Source of the DNA: Legionellales bacterium
GTDB lineage: Bacteria > Pseudomonadota > Gammaproteobacteria > Berkiellales > Berkiellaceae
Reading direction: 5' to 3'
DNA: 64,000 nucleotides
Assembly (NCBI GenBank): GCA_002708265.1
Contig: PANA01000005.1
Location: 240,216-304,215, forward strand
Both the position numbers and the translations under genes were made by a program. Positions 17,268 through 26,752 of the stretch are shown piece after piece. A model generated the notes under the pieces. It had not been told where the DNA came from. It was given only the letters and a program-made list of their open reading frames with translations, and ran no database searches. Positions within the stretch are counted from its first letter, which is position 1. Each line of letters begins with the position of its first letter.

Positions 17268-19535
17268 ATGTTACCAGACATTCGACTAAACCCTGCTTAT
17301 CAAACAAATTATCCTGCTATGGTTGCTGCGGCTAATGGGGATATTGCATTTTTGAGGATGTATAGCCAGATTCTTCCAAATGCCTTGTCGCGAAAAGGTC
17401 CAGATGGCTTTGAGCCTTTAATTGTTGCGGCATTTTATAATCAGGAAGCCAGCATTCGGTATCTACTAGAGAAAGGAATCGAAGCGGATGTCCAAGATCT
17501 AAATGAGCGCACCCCCTTGTACTGGGCAGCATATCAAGGTCATAAAAAGGCAGCAAAGTGTTTACTCGCCGCAAAGTCTGACATAAATATTAAAGATGCA
17601 TCTGGTCTAACCCCGCTAATGATTGCTATCGAAAAGGGACATACAGAACTGGCTATTTGGCTTGTCGAAAATGGGGCAAACTTAACTTTTGAAGAGGGTT
17701 ATGAGAGTTCCGCTTTACATAGAGCCATTCAAAATAACAATCCAAGACTCGCAGTGTACTTAATAGAGCATGGAGCACCTGTTGACGCTCTTAACGAACA
17801 AATGGAGTCACCACTTGTACTCGCCATTTCAAAAGATCAATTTGAAGTAGTTGATGCACTAATCAAACACCAAGCCAATTTAAATGCCACATATCACACA
17901 GATGATTCAAGTCCCTTAAATATTGCCGTTGCACTCTCACGAAACACAATTGCACGGCGGCTGATTTCTTGTGGTGCTCATATTACCATTACCAACAGTA
18001 GTCGCATGACACCGCTTCACACCGCAGCGCTTTATGGTAATAATGAACTACTTAATATATTACTAATAAACGCCCCAGGACTCATTGATACACAAAATAT
18101 ATTTAATGAGACCCCTCTAACATGTGTTTTTCAAGGCTATCCTCCACAATGTGATCTAAATGATGAAGATGGCAAACAAAAATATGATGCCAATATATCA
18201 AGGCGACACGATGCAATTAGGGCATTAACAAGACGCCACGCTAACACTGATTTGTTTGATCTTAAAAACGAAACACCCTTAATGAAAGCCTGTAAACGAG
18301 GGGATTTAAATGCTGTAAGGATATTGCTCGAAAAAGGCGCAGATCCCGATATATTGGATAGCAATAATCTTTCTTGTCTTCATGTTGCCGTTGCTCTAAA
18401 TGATACCGCAATGATCGACTTACTATGTGAACATCACGCAGACATTGAGCATATTGACAGTCGTGGGTATAGTCCATTGATTTTGGCCCTTCTTAGCACC
18501 AATTATGAAGCTCTAGAAAGACTGTTAATTTTTGGAGCAAACCCAGACTTAGGGTCAGTTGATGGTTTATTACCTTTAAGCCTATCGATTCAAAGGCTTC
18601 CTCTTCGGTTTTCTTCGCTCCTGCTTGAATATACTGCAGAGGTTAACGGCGGAATCGGACAGAATAGAGGCCAACCAATGATTACAGCATTTAAATCAAA
18701 TAATTATGAAGGGGCAGAACTCCTTTTAGAGCATGGTGCTCCGTCCTATTTCGGTGGCTACATGTGCAGCCATTATATGATGAGCCCTCAACAAAGAGAT
18801 ATTCATGCTCTCATATCACGCACATGGCACCATGATACTTTGCTGTACAATAAAATTAGAAGGAACCTAATTGATGCGGTTAGAAATACATTGTTTGATC
18901 AAAACGGAAGGATTCTTGAAGCGACGCCAACTATCCGAAAACGAGATTTTAGAGCTTGCACCTCAATAGATATGAATAGTCTTTTAACAAAAGCAGAAAT
19001 AGAAAAAGAAAAATTGTCGTTATATACAAGATGGAAACAAACTTATATTGATTGGTTTGCTCAGCACTATATAAACAGCATTCAAAGCAAACCAAGTGTT
19101 AAAGCTTTGAAAAAACAAAGTAATCGTTCGAAAAAAAAACACAAACGAGAATTGGATTTAACAGCATTACCGATCGGTGACTTGTTTCCTGATACTTACG
19201 ATATTATAGCAGGCTTGACGAAAAGTTCATTATCTCAATATCCAGCTCTGAGTAGAGGTGATATAGCAAAAGTAAGACATTCACTACGCAACCTCGAGCC
19301 ATTAGCTATTAAAATGGTCGAAAGGCGTTTAAAAGAAGAAATGAAGACTTTTACGCCCGCTTATAGCTATCCAGCAAGCCCCAGAAGAAGGCCTGATCGT
19401 GATACTCCCCCCCCGGGAAAACGGTTTAAAGATAGAGAGAATCTTCCAGAAGGGAATAACGCTAAAAGAAATAAATCCCTGAAAGAAAGCAATAATTCGG
19501 GTGAGACTCGTTCCAAGTTAAAAAAAATAAATTAG
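17268..19535 (+). CDS. Ankyrin-repeat protein 1 of a tandem family
   Basis: The 755-residue product has about 13 ankyrin repeats between residues 15 and 520, seen as TPLxxA and LLxxGAdxn patterns such as LTPLMIAIEKGHTELAIWLV. One central unit is stretched by a charged insert (CDLNDEDGKQKYDANISRR). A C-terminal module follows: PTIRKRDFR, then YIDWFAQHYINSI, then LPIGDLFPDTYDII with YPALSRGDI, then a basic tail with PGKRFKDREN. The ATG at 17268 is preferred over one at 17232 because AGGAAC lies close upstream. There is no signal peptide or membrane segment. Ankyrin proteins in host-associated bacteria often act as secreted effectors, but this is inference. It is the first of three paralogues on the same strand; base composition is AT-rich. 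Confidence 0.88.
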   Translation: MLPDIRLNPAYQTNYPAMVAAANGDIAFLRMYSQILPNALSRKGPDGFEPLIVAAFYNQEASIRYLLEKGIEADVQDLNERTPLYWAAYQGHKKAAKCLLAAKSDINIKDASGLTPLMIAIEKGHTELAIWLVENGANLTFEEGYESSALHRAIQNNNPRLAVYLIEHGAPVDALNEQMESPLVLAISKDQFEVVDALIKHQANLNATYHTDDSSPLNIAVALSRNTIARRLISCGAHITITNSSRMTPLHTAALYGNNELLNILLINAPGLIDTQNIFNETPLTCVFQGYPPQCDLNDEDGKQKYDANISRRHDAIRALTRRHANTDLFDLKNETPLMKACKRGDLNAVRILLEKGADPDILDSNNLSCLHVAVALNDTAMIDLLCEHHADIEHIDSRGYSPLILALLSTNYEALERLLIFGANPDLGSVDGLLPLSLSIQRLPLRFSSLLLEYTAEVNGGIGQNRGQPMITAFKSNNYEGAELLLEHGAPSYFGGYMCSHYMMSPQQRDIHALISRTWHHDTLLYNKIRRNLIDAVRNTLFDQNGRILEATPTIRKRDFRACTSIDMNSLLTKAEIEKEKLSLYTRWKQTYIDWFAQHYINSIQSKPSVKALKKQSNRSKKKHKRELDLTALPIGDLFPDTYDIIAGLTKSSLSQYPALSRGDIAKVRHSLRNLEPLAIKMVERRLKEEMKTFTPAYSYPASPRRRPDRDTPPPGKRFKDRENLPEGNNAKRNKSLKESNNSGETRSKLKKIN

Positions 19536-19554
19536 AGATTTTAAATTGATTTGT

Positions 19555-19580
19555 AAAGTAGGCCTTCACCCTACTTTATT
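19555..19580 (+). terminator. Possible weak terminator after ankyrin gene 1
   Basis: An eight-base-pair hairpin AAAGTAGG/CCTACTTT with a seven-base loop lies 20 bases after the stop, followed by ATTTG rather than a clean T run. It could attenuate or terminate. Confidence 0.4.
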
Positions 19581-19631
19581 TGAAATTATTTTTTAAAAAC
19601 TGACTGATATGTAATATTTAGGTGATCCAAA

Positions 19632-21968
19632 GTGTTAAGACTACCAAACAAGCCATTTGATGATATAGAAAGGGAACTTTTTCCCGCTCATTATGCTGCG
19701 TCAATAGGAGATGTCGATGCACTGCGTCAATTTAATAAGAAACACCCGGGTAAATTAATAGAATTATGTTCTGCGGAAAAAGAGCATACGCCATTAATGT
19801 ATGCCTCTTTTCATGAGCAACGTGAAGTGGTCGACTATCTACTATCTCTTGGTGTCCCTGTGAATCATGAAGACCTCAGCGGCGAAACCGCTCTGTTTTG
19901 GGCTATCGAAGCTGAGTTTGAACCAACTGATATTGCTCAGCGACTAATTCAGGCTGGGGCGAATATTAACAAAACAAATCAAACTGAAGACACGCCTCTT
20001 AATATCGCCATTCGAAATGGTAAAACGACATTTGCTGTGTTTTTAATTGAAAATGGTGCCAACCTTAATTGTAAAGGTTTTTTTAAGACACCACTGCTAA
20101 TATCAACAATATCAAAAAGACAGACAGAGGTTGCGATCGCACTTATTGAGCATGGAGCTCATCTTGGTGATCTTTCACCCGAAGGTATTCCCCCTTTCTT
20201 ACTGGCAGCCAGTACCGGCCAACCTCTTATCTGTTCAAAGCTATTAACACATTTAGCTCCGATCACTGGCCACCATCCTCGCTCACAAAGAACAGCTCTG
20301 CATTATTTAGCTGATCAGGGTGAAAGTGATTTAGTACTAAGAGCCTTGCTTGCCAATGCGGATCCTACTTTGAAAGATAATTTTCGATACACTCCGCTTC
20401 ACCTTGCTGCCAGATCTGGACACATTCAAACAATTAAAACACTGGTCAACCATTCTTCTAGACTAATAAATGACTTACGCTTTGATGATGTGGTTACACC
20501 GTTATATCTCTTGATTGAATATTGTGCTCAACTAGATAATGACTCTGATAAGAAAGAGGCATACAAAGCAATTCGATGGCTTATAGCACATGGGGCTAAC
20601 CCAAACTGTTGCAATGAAGAAGGATTTACAGGCCTAATGCATGCTTGTCTTTCCGGAGATCACCGGTTAGTGAGCATATTGATTCAATGTGGCGCTGATC
20701 CAAATTTGAGAGATAACTACAGTGATAGCCCGATACTTATTGCCGCAAGAAATGGTGACGATCAAATGATTCGAACGCTTCATGAGTTTCACACAGACCT
20801 CAGCAGCGTCAATGAAGACGGTACATCTCCTTTAAGTGCTGCTTGCCAGTCTAATCACTTTTCCACATTCACACTTCTTCTTGAGCTCGGAGCTCGCATG
20901 AGTGCTCATACGGGTCTTTTAAAAGAGGTACGAATGCTTCAACCAGAAGGTGATACGCGGTATTTAAGAGCCCTATTAGAAAATGGCATTTCACCAGATG
21001 GAAATAGTCAACCAGGTCTACCTTTAGTTTATGCACCTGATTCACCATTATACCAGGCGGTTATTAACAGAGATGTTGCTTCTGTAGAAACCTTGTTAAG
21101 TTATGGGGCATCTACTCAATTGGTTTTAAAAAGAATTAAAGAAAATAGATTTTACTGTGAACCTGGTAGCTTAGATGATGTTCTGCGTGACCTTATTATC
21201 CAAACAGCTGACGACGATATTCCTTTATTTAATATTCTTAGTGAAATATCTTTACAGAAATTACAGAATTTATTAATGCATACTAATGGACGCGTGAAGG
21301 ATGATGTGCCTACAGTCAGAATCCGGGACATTCGTCGTGCCCCGACCCCCGGGGTGAAAACACTACTCCAAGAGGTTCAAAGAAAGCAGCAGTCAAGAGC
21401 GCTTTATGAAGCTCTGAGACCGGTATATCTTGCCTATTTAACACAACACTACACGAATGAAATGAGCACAACGTCTAAAAGTCATGAGCTAGGCAATTTG
21501 CAACATAACTTCCAAGGCTGTCTTAGAGCAAAAGATGATTTTTCTATCACTTCCGTTCCGTTTGGGGATCTGGTACCTGATGCTCTGTTTCGTATATTGT
21601 TTAACAAAAGAACATTAGCAAACTATCCAGCCCTCACACAACAGGATATTAACCGAGTTAGAGATTATCTAACCAAACTTAATTTCCTTGCATGCAAACT
21701 TGTAGAAAAGCGTTCAGAAAAAGTTCTATTGCAATATAAAAGATTAGATGCGCTTACATCATCTTGTTATGACGGTAAGCGGCCGACTGCCTCATCTCCT
21801 GAAGGCAAACCTAACCCAGCGAAGCGAGCTAAAGCACCCCAGTTAGTTTTACCTCAATTACAATTACAGGGCTTGAGGCAATTAAACAATGCCAAAAGAA
21901 CTTCTATCCAAGTTCACAATGCAGAAAATATACTTAAAACAAGTCAAGCTAAACAAAAGAGAGTTTAA
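19632..21968 (+). CDS. Ankyrin-repeat protein 2 of a tandem family
   Basis: The 778-residue product is a paralogue of its neighbours. It begins with FPAHYAASIGDVDAL and carries about 13 ankyrin repeats to roughly residue 500, including EDTPLNIAIRNGKTTFAVFL and YTPLHLAARSGHIQTIKTL. A central repeat is lengthened by an acidic insert (AQLDNDSDKKEAYK), as in the other two. The C-terminal module has PTVRIRDIRR, YLAYLTQHYTNEM, VPFGDLVPDALFRILF and YPALTQQDINRV. The tail contains PNPAKRAKAPQ, similar in shape to a monopartite nuclear localisation signal. The start is a GTG at 19632 with AGGTG seven bases upstream. No enzymatic domain is visible. Function is unknown; an effector role is a hypothesis. 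Confidence 0.88.
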   Translation: MLRLPNKPFDDIERELFPAHYAASIGDVDALRQFNKKHPGKLIELCSAEKEHTPLMYASFHEQREVVDYLLSLGVPVNHEDLSGETALFWAIEAEFEPTDIAQRLIQAGANINKTNQTEDTPLNIAIRNGKTTFAVFLIENGANLNCKGFFKTPLLISTISKRQTEVAIALIEHGAHLGDLSPEGIPPFLLAASTGQPLICSKLLTHLAPITGHHPRSQRTALHYLADQGESDLVLRALLANADPTLKDNFRYTPLHLAARSGHIQTIKTLVNHSSRLINDLRFDDVVTPLYLLIEYCAQLDNDSDKKEAYKAIRWLIAHGANPNCCNEEGFTGLMHACLSGDHRLVSILIQCGADPNLRDNYSDSPILIAARNGDDQMIRTLHEFHTDLSSVNEDGTSPLSAACQSNHFSTFTLLLELGARMSAHTGLLKEVRMLQPEGDTRYLRALLENGISPDGNSQPGLPLVYAPDSPLYQAVINRDVASVETLLSYGASTQLVLKRIKENRFYCEPGSLDDVLRDLIIQTADDDIPLFNILSEISLQKLQNLLMHTNGRVKDDVPTVRIRDIRRAPTPGVKTLLQEVQRKQQSRALYEALRPVYLAYLTQHYTNEMSTTSKSHELGNLQHNFQGCLRAKDDFSITSVPFGDLVPDALFRILFNKRTLANYPALTQQDINRVRDYLTKLNFLACKLVEKRSEKVLLQYKRLDALTSSCYDGKRPTASSPEGKPNPAKRAKAPQLVLPQLQLQGLRQLNNAKRTSIQVHNAENILKTSQAKQKRV

Positions 21969-21987
21969 ACTACTTTTAGTAGTTTAA
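21965..21987. other. Hairpin at the end of ankyrin gene 2
   Basis: A nine-base-pair perfect inverted repeat TTAAACTAC/GTAGTTTAA with loop TTTTA overlaps the stop codon. There is no T run after it, so it may only protect the mRNA end. Confidence 0.45.
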
Positions 21988-22131
21988 TTCACTACAGTGG
22001 GTTTAAGTATTTTATCTACTTGATGACTTCAAACGCATATATGAAAGTCAGGTAAGTTAATCCATCAGGCAGCGCCTCGCTTTAGCATATTAAATATCAT
22101 AAAATTAGTCTCCTTTTATGCAACTAGCTTT

Positions 22132-24402
22132 GTGATATTTCTTATGTTCATAACACCTGAAATCGACTTTGATGACAAGTTAGCGAATCTCTATCCCCTC
22201 CATTATGCTGCCTCCATCGGCAATGTTGATGATATTGTTAAGCTCTGTCATCTTAATCCTTCTCTAGCTAGCACACCTATCGGTGAAAGCAGGCACACAC
22301 CGCTTATGTTTGCCGCTTATCACGATCAGTATCAGGCTATTAGAGCGCTTTTTTCTTTTCATGTGAGCGCTGATGATGTAGATGCAAATCAGTTTACAGC
22401 GCTACACTGGGCCGCATCAAAGGCTTCAACAAGGACTGGGGATTTACTCATTACCCAGGGGGCCTCTTTAAACAGTATCAATTCAGAAATGGAAACCCCT
22501 CTCTCTAGAGCCTTGGTTCAAAAAAATTACCCATTCTGTCTATTTCTAATAGAAAAAGGCGCTGCCACACATTACCGAAACGTACAGGGTCAATATCCTT
22601 TAAATTACGCTATCAGCCATAACTATAGGAATATATCTATTGCCCTAATTGAAAATGATGCTCCACTTGAAACTTTATCACTGCAAAAATATACGCCCTT
22701 ACTACAAGCTGCCTCATCTGCAAATGATACAGTATGCGAGGCATTGATTAAAAAAGGGGCAAATATTCGTTATGTTCATCCATCCAATAAAAACACAGCT
22801 TGTCACTATTTTGCAACGCACGGAAAAACACACCTACTTAAACGCGCATTTAAAGCTGGAGCTTTTTTTGATTGCCCTGATAATGAAGGCTTTCTTCCTA
22901 TACATTACGCGGCACAATACGCTTGCTTTAATACGCTACAATATCTTCATTCTATGGTGCCTAGAAGTGTAGACTCTCTATCAAAAAGAGGATTCACCCC
23001 TCTAGCGTCAGTAATTATTCTATATTCAACTTTCGGTTCTAATGAAAGTATTGCTCGGCGGCGACAAATTGTTACGTACTTACTTAACCATCACGCAAAC
23101 CCAAATGCGTTAACCGACCAAGGTGTCCCGTTAATTATAAAAGCCTGTGAAATCGGAGATGTCTATATAGTTGAAGCATTACTGAAAGCAGGTGCTGATC
23201 CATATGTCAGTAATCAACAAGGACAAACCTGTGTCCATCTTGCGGTGAGCGCCGGTAATAATGCACTTCTTAAGTTGTTGAGCAAACATCACGCTAATCT
23301 TAATGCCAGAAATGTATTTCATCAAACCCCCTTGTCACTGGCACATAGTTTGTATCTGTACTCTACGTTTATGACTTTGCTTGAACTGAATGCGGTTCCG
23401 AGTCTTCCGCCTTCAACTATTTTTAACGGCAAGCCAGAAAATTATAAATATGCAAAAGCGCTTTTAGAGTATGGTGCATTTCCTGATGGTCGCCAAAGCC
23501 CCCTTTCAACGCTGGCCTCGATTATGGAATCCCCAATGTACCTTGTTATAGCTCATGGGGGGAATGTTAAAACCGCTCAATTACTACTCGATTTTGGTGC
23601 TTCAACCATCCTTATTGATACACCTGATATGGGGTTAGTTGCACCACGAATAAATGAGCTGCTACATAAAACGAAAGTATTAGACCAAGCACTTTACGTT
23701 TCGCTTCGAACTGATGACTACCTCTCACTTAAAGCTAAGTTCTATAACAAAGACGGTGCATTAAAATCTAAGGCGCCTACTATACGTGTAAGGGATGTTC
23801 ACTATGCTGACACGACTGAGAAACAAAATCTTCTTCTAAGTGTTATGCGCATTCAACATAAAAATAGACTTTTTGAACTTTTGTCCTCTCATTACATTAG
23901 CTATTTTTCCCAGCGATACACCAACCAAATACAGCACAGTCCAAGATTTCGTGAATACGTAACACTTCAAGAAAATTATCCGAGATTAAAATTTATATAT
24001 AAATTAAAACCTATTAGGCTTGGAAAATTTGGCAACCTACCACTCAACGCAATCCATCGAGTATTTATAACCTCTGAAATACTCGATAGATTTCCGGCAT
24101 TACAGCCTGAAGATATTAAAGAGGTTATCAAATCACTTTGTATGCTTGACCGCTTAGCCTATAAACTTGTGGACCAACGTCTGAATGCCGCCCTAGCTAT
24201 CAAGCCTAAAAATCTTCATTCAAACCCATCAAGCACTACTGCTTCTATGTTGCCTTACATGCAATTAAAAGCAACATGTCAAAAAGACCACTCAGACAGA
24301 AAATACTTTCCAGAGCACCTAAAGACTACTGGAAAAAGGTCTAGCGATGGCGAGAGGAAGGGCAATACTAAAAAGTTAGTTAATCGATTTTCAACACGGT
24401 AA
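22132..24402 (+). CDS. Ankyrin-repeat protein 3 of a tandem family
   Basis: The 756-residue product is the third paralogue, beginning LYPLHYAASIGNVDDI. It has about 12-13 ankyrin repeats (for example HTPLMFAAYHDQYQAIRALF and GQTCVHLAVSAGNNALLKLL) with the stretched central repeat (LYSTFGSNESIARRRQ) and the same C-terminal module: PTIRVRDVH, YISYFSQRYTNQI, LPLNAIHRVF and FPALQPEDIKEV. The tail is basic (TTGKRSSDGERKGNTKK). The start is uncertain. A GTG at 22132 and an ATG at 22144 are both in frame, neither with a good ribosome binding site, and the protein aligns with its neighbours from either. It is separated from gene 2 by 163 bases, so it may have its own promoter. Confidence 0.86.
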   Translation: MIFLMFITPEIDFDDKLANLYPLHYAASIGNVDDIVKLCHLNPSLASTPIGESRHTPLMFAAYHDQYQAIRALFSFHVSADDVDANQFTALHWAASKASTRTGDLLITQGASLNSINSEMETPLSRALVQKNYPFCLFLIEKGAATHYRNVQGQYPLNYAISHNYRNISIALIENDAPLETLSLQKYTPLLQAASSANDTVCEALIKKGANIRYVHPSNKNTACHYFATHGKTHLLKRAFKAGAFFDCPDNEGFLPIHYAAQYACFNTLQYLHSMVPRSVDSLSKRGFTPLASVIILYSTFGSNESIARRRQIVTYLLNHHANPNALTDQGVPLIIKACEIGDVYIVEALLKAGADPYVSNQQGQTCVHLAVSAGNNALLKLLSKHHANLNARNVFHQTPLSLAHSLYLYSTFMTLLELNAVPSLPPSTIFNGKPENYKYAKALLEYGAFPDGRQSPLSTLASIMESPMYLVIAHGGNVKTAQLLLDFGASTILIDTPDMGLVAPRINELLHKTKVLDQALYVSLRTDDYLSLKAKFYNKDGALKSKAPTIRVRDVHYADTTEKQNLLLSVMRIQHKNRLFELLSSHYISYFSQRYTNQIQHSPRFREYVTLQENYPRLKFIYKLKPIRLGKFGNLPLNAIHRVFITSEILDRFPALQPEDIKEVIKSLCMLDRLAYKLVDQRLNAALAIKPKNLHSNPSSTTASMLPYMQLKATCQKDHSDRKYFPEHLKTTGKRSSDGERKGNTKKLVNRFSTR

Positions 24403-24462
24403 CTGGTTTGACAATATCTTTGATAGCGCGTATCAAGGACCTTTTGAGCAAGGAACTTTGTT

Positions 24463-26664
24463 ATGCGCCAAAGGATTGCCTTTACAATTCTATCAATATT
24501 TTTTAGCACTCAATGTTATGCACTTCCACCGACCCTTCATCTAAGCACTGATAAGCAGCGTTTAGCGCATGAAGCGGCTCGAATTTTGCAGCAAGAAGCG
24601 GAACAGGCTCGTGCTAGTCAGTATCCACTAGTAGTGATGGTTCCGACGGGATCTACTGCTATTCCTTTTTACGAACAAATTGTTCGATTACACCAGGAAC
24701 AACAGCTCGATTTAAGTCATGTGACATTATTTAACATGGATGAATATGTTGGAACACCAAATGCTGATGAACAACTTAGTTACAATGCATTTATGAAGCA
24801 GCATCTCTATCAACATGTTGTCGATAAGCCCCGTGGTTTAGTTAAAAGCAAAGTTCATATTCCTTCATTTTCTCGATCTGTTAAAGAAGCTGAACTGGCC
24901 GCCCAGTCCTACCGCAATACGCTAGACAAAGCCATCCATGAGCCAGGCGCACGATTTATTGTTTTTGGCGGTATTGGCGCTTCTCCTGCTCATATTGCGT
25001 TTAACGATTTAACCACCGAGAAATTTTATAGTAACAAGCGATTGTCAGATGCCAAAAAAACTGAAAAGGCGCTTTCTCTTCCCACACGATTAGTATCATT
25101 AGACACTCAAACCAGCCAGACAAACCAGGTCGATTTCACACATGCTATTACGGTGGGTATGGCTGAACTAATGCAGGCTGATCGAATCATTATTATGGCA
25201 AACACGCCATCTAAACGAGCCTCTGTTGAAAATACTTTTCTTTCAGAGCCGACCTATAAAGTTCCTGCATCTTTGTTATCGAAATCAAAAGGGACCGTTG
25301 AGTTTTGGATTACACCTGAACTCAATACGCTAGCCCTTGCCAGTAAAGCCTTAGGTATTGAGCCAGCAACCACTCGTGCGAGTTTACTTGATATGAGAAC
25401 CGCTAGCACACAAACTGTTGTGCCCGATCCCCAGAAACGCGTTCTAATGGTTCGTTTTGATGAAAATCAAGAGTGGCCTACCTATTGGAATACCCATTAC
25501 CCGCACTCATTAAAAATAACGACAACGGATGCACAGGAAATTCAAGCTGTTTACCAGCAAACTCAGCCAGCTCTAGTTGTTCTTCCATTGGCACACAATG
25601 AAAACACACGAACTGCCATCTCAAAAATTGAATCTATTGCTGCAGAGCAAGCGCTAAAGTGGGGGAAAACTTTAATTGCGCAATATGATACTGAGCCTGG
25701 ATTGCTCTCTCGCTATAATTACTGGATTGCTTTAGATGATGAACAGCAGACCCGCTTTGAAAATGCTCGGAACCAACACGTCTCTCAAGTAAGAAGAACT
25801 GCTTTTGCAGACATTCCTAAAATTAAAAGCCAATCTTTACTAAAATTATCACAACCCCATCACAAGCAAATATCTGCTAAGGGACTAGAGGGCTATTTTG
25901 TGAGTGATATCCATGGCAATGCATTGAATCAATTTGATCCTGCCCTATTCACGGATAAAGATAAACTCGTCGTGATTGCGCCACACCCTGATGATGCTGA
26001 AATTGGTGCTGCTGGATTAATTGATCGCTTTGCTCATACCCCTACAGAAGTGTGGACGGTGACACAAGGACATCATATTGCTATTTCAGTGGATGATGTC
26101 ATCGACAATCCTAATATGTCTGAAGCATTGGTGACTCAAGCAATCGCCCTAAAAAGAGGGCTTATTGAGGACCCAAATCTCAAATCCGCTATCAGACACG
26201 AAGAGACCTCTAATGCTGTCAGCTTATTAGCCCAAAGGCATCAACACCCACACCAAGTAAAACCTTTAGCCCTGCCATTTTATGACAATCACTACCAGGT
26301 TAGTTCTGACGATAGGTCAAAATTGATGCAGGAGATTGATACGCTTGCTGATGTGAATAATATTGTTATTGCTGTTCCTTTTGAGGATGACGAGCATATC
26401 GCCCATCGTATTGCTCGAGAAATTGCACTTGAACAATTCCAAAGTTGGGGTGAATCACATCCTGAGCATACGTTAACAATTGTTGCCTACTCAACGCCCT
26501 GGACGGGCCGTTACCGCCTTTATGACTACAATAATGCCGGCGACACGGCAGATGCCATTATTGGCGCTGAGAGGCTTCAGGGTAAAGGATTAGCTGGTAA
26601 TGCTTTATGGGAAGAGCTGAACCGAGCAAGTGCACAGCGGTACCAGCTTTATCAGGTAGGATAA
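24463..26664 (+). CDS. Exported fusion of a NagB-like domain and a PIG-L (LmbE) deacetylase domain
   Basis: The 733-residue product starts with a signal peptide (MRQRIAFTILSIFFSTQCYA), so it should act in the periplasm or outside. Residues about 25-300 resemble glucosamine-6-phosphate deaminase NagB (VPTGSTAIPFY; FNMDEYVGTP with the general-base Asp). The active-site loop is altered: GIGASPAHIAFND has an extra residue and no Asp where NagB has GVGNDGHIAFNE. Residues about 505-730 form a PIG-L domain with zinc/catalytic APHPDDAEIG and a later EHIAHRIAREI that could supply the third ligand. NagB-PIG-L fusions are known in other bacteria, but cytosolic. An amino-sugar deacetylase role, with NagB as a binding domain, is plausible; the substrate is unknown. 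Confidence 0.85.
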   Translation: MRQRIAFTILSIFFSTQCYALPPTLHLSTDKQRLAHEAARILQQEAEQARASQYPLVVMVPTGSTAIPFYEQIVRLHQEQQLDLSHVTLFNMDEYVGTPNADEQLSYNAFMKQHLYQHVVDKPRGLVKSKVHIPSFSRSVKEAELAAQSYRNTLDKAIHEPGARFIVFGGIGASPAHIAFNDLTTEKFYSNKRLSDAKKTEKALSLPTRLVSLDTQTSQTNQVDFTHAITVGMAELMQADRIIIMANTPSKRASVENTFLSEPTYKVPASLLSKSKGTVEFWITPELNTLALASKALGIEPATTRASLLDMRTASTQTVVPDPQKRVLMVRFDENQEWPTYWNTHYPHSLKITTTDAQEIQAVYQQTQPALVVLPLAHNENTRTAISKIESIAAEQALKWGKTLIAQYDTEPGLLSRYNYWIALDDEQQTRFENARNQHVSQVRRTAFADIPKIKSQSLLKLSQPHHKQISAKGLEGYFVSDIHGNALNQFDPALFTDKDKLVVIAPHPDDAEIGAAGLIDRFAHTPTEVWTVTQGHHIAISVDDVIDNPNMSEALVTQAIALKRGLIEDPNLKSAIRHEETSNAVSLLAQRHQHPHQVKPLALPFYDNHYQVSSDDRSKLMQEIDTLADVNNIVIAVPFEDDEHIAHRIAREIALEQFQSWGESHPEHTLTIVAYSTPWTGRYRLYDYNNAGDTADAIIGAERLQGKGLAGNALWEELNRASAQRYQLYQVG

Positions 26665-26752
26665 GACGGCTCAATAGCAGCGCCAATGTCCTATTCCATT
26701 TTAAAGCCAAAACCGTCAGTATGGATAGAAGGTTTTTACACCGGAGAGAATC

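Noticed and set aside
21965-21987. Rho-independent terminator
   Set aside because: The hairpin is good but no T run follows on either strand.
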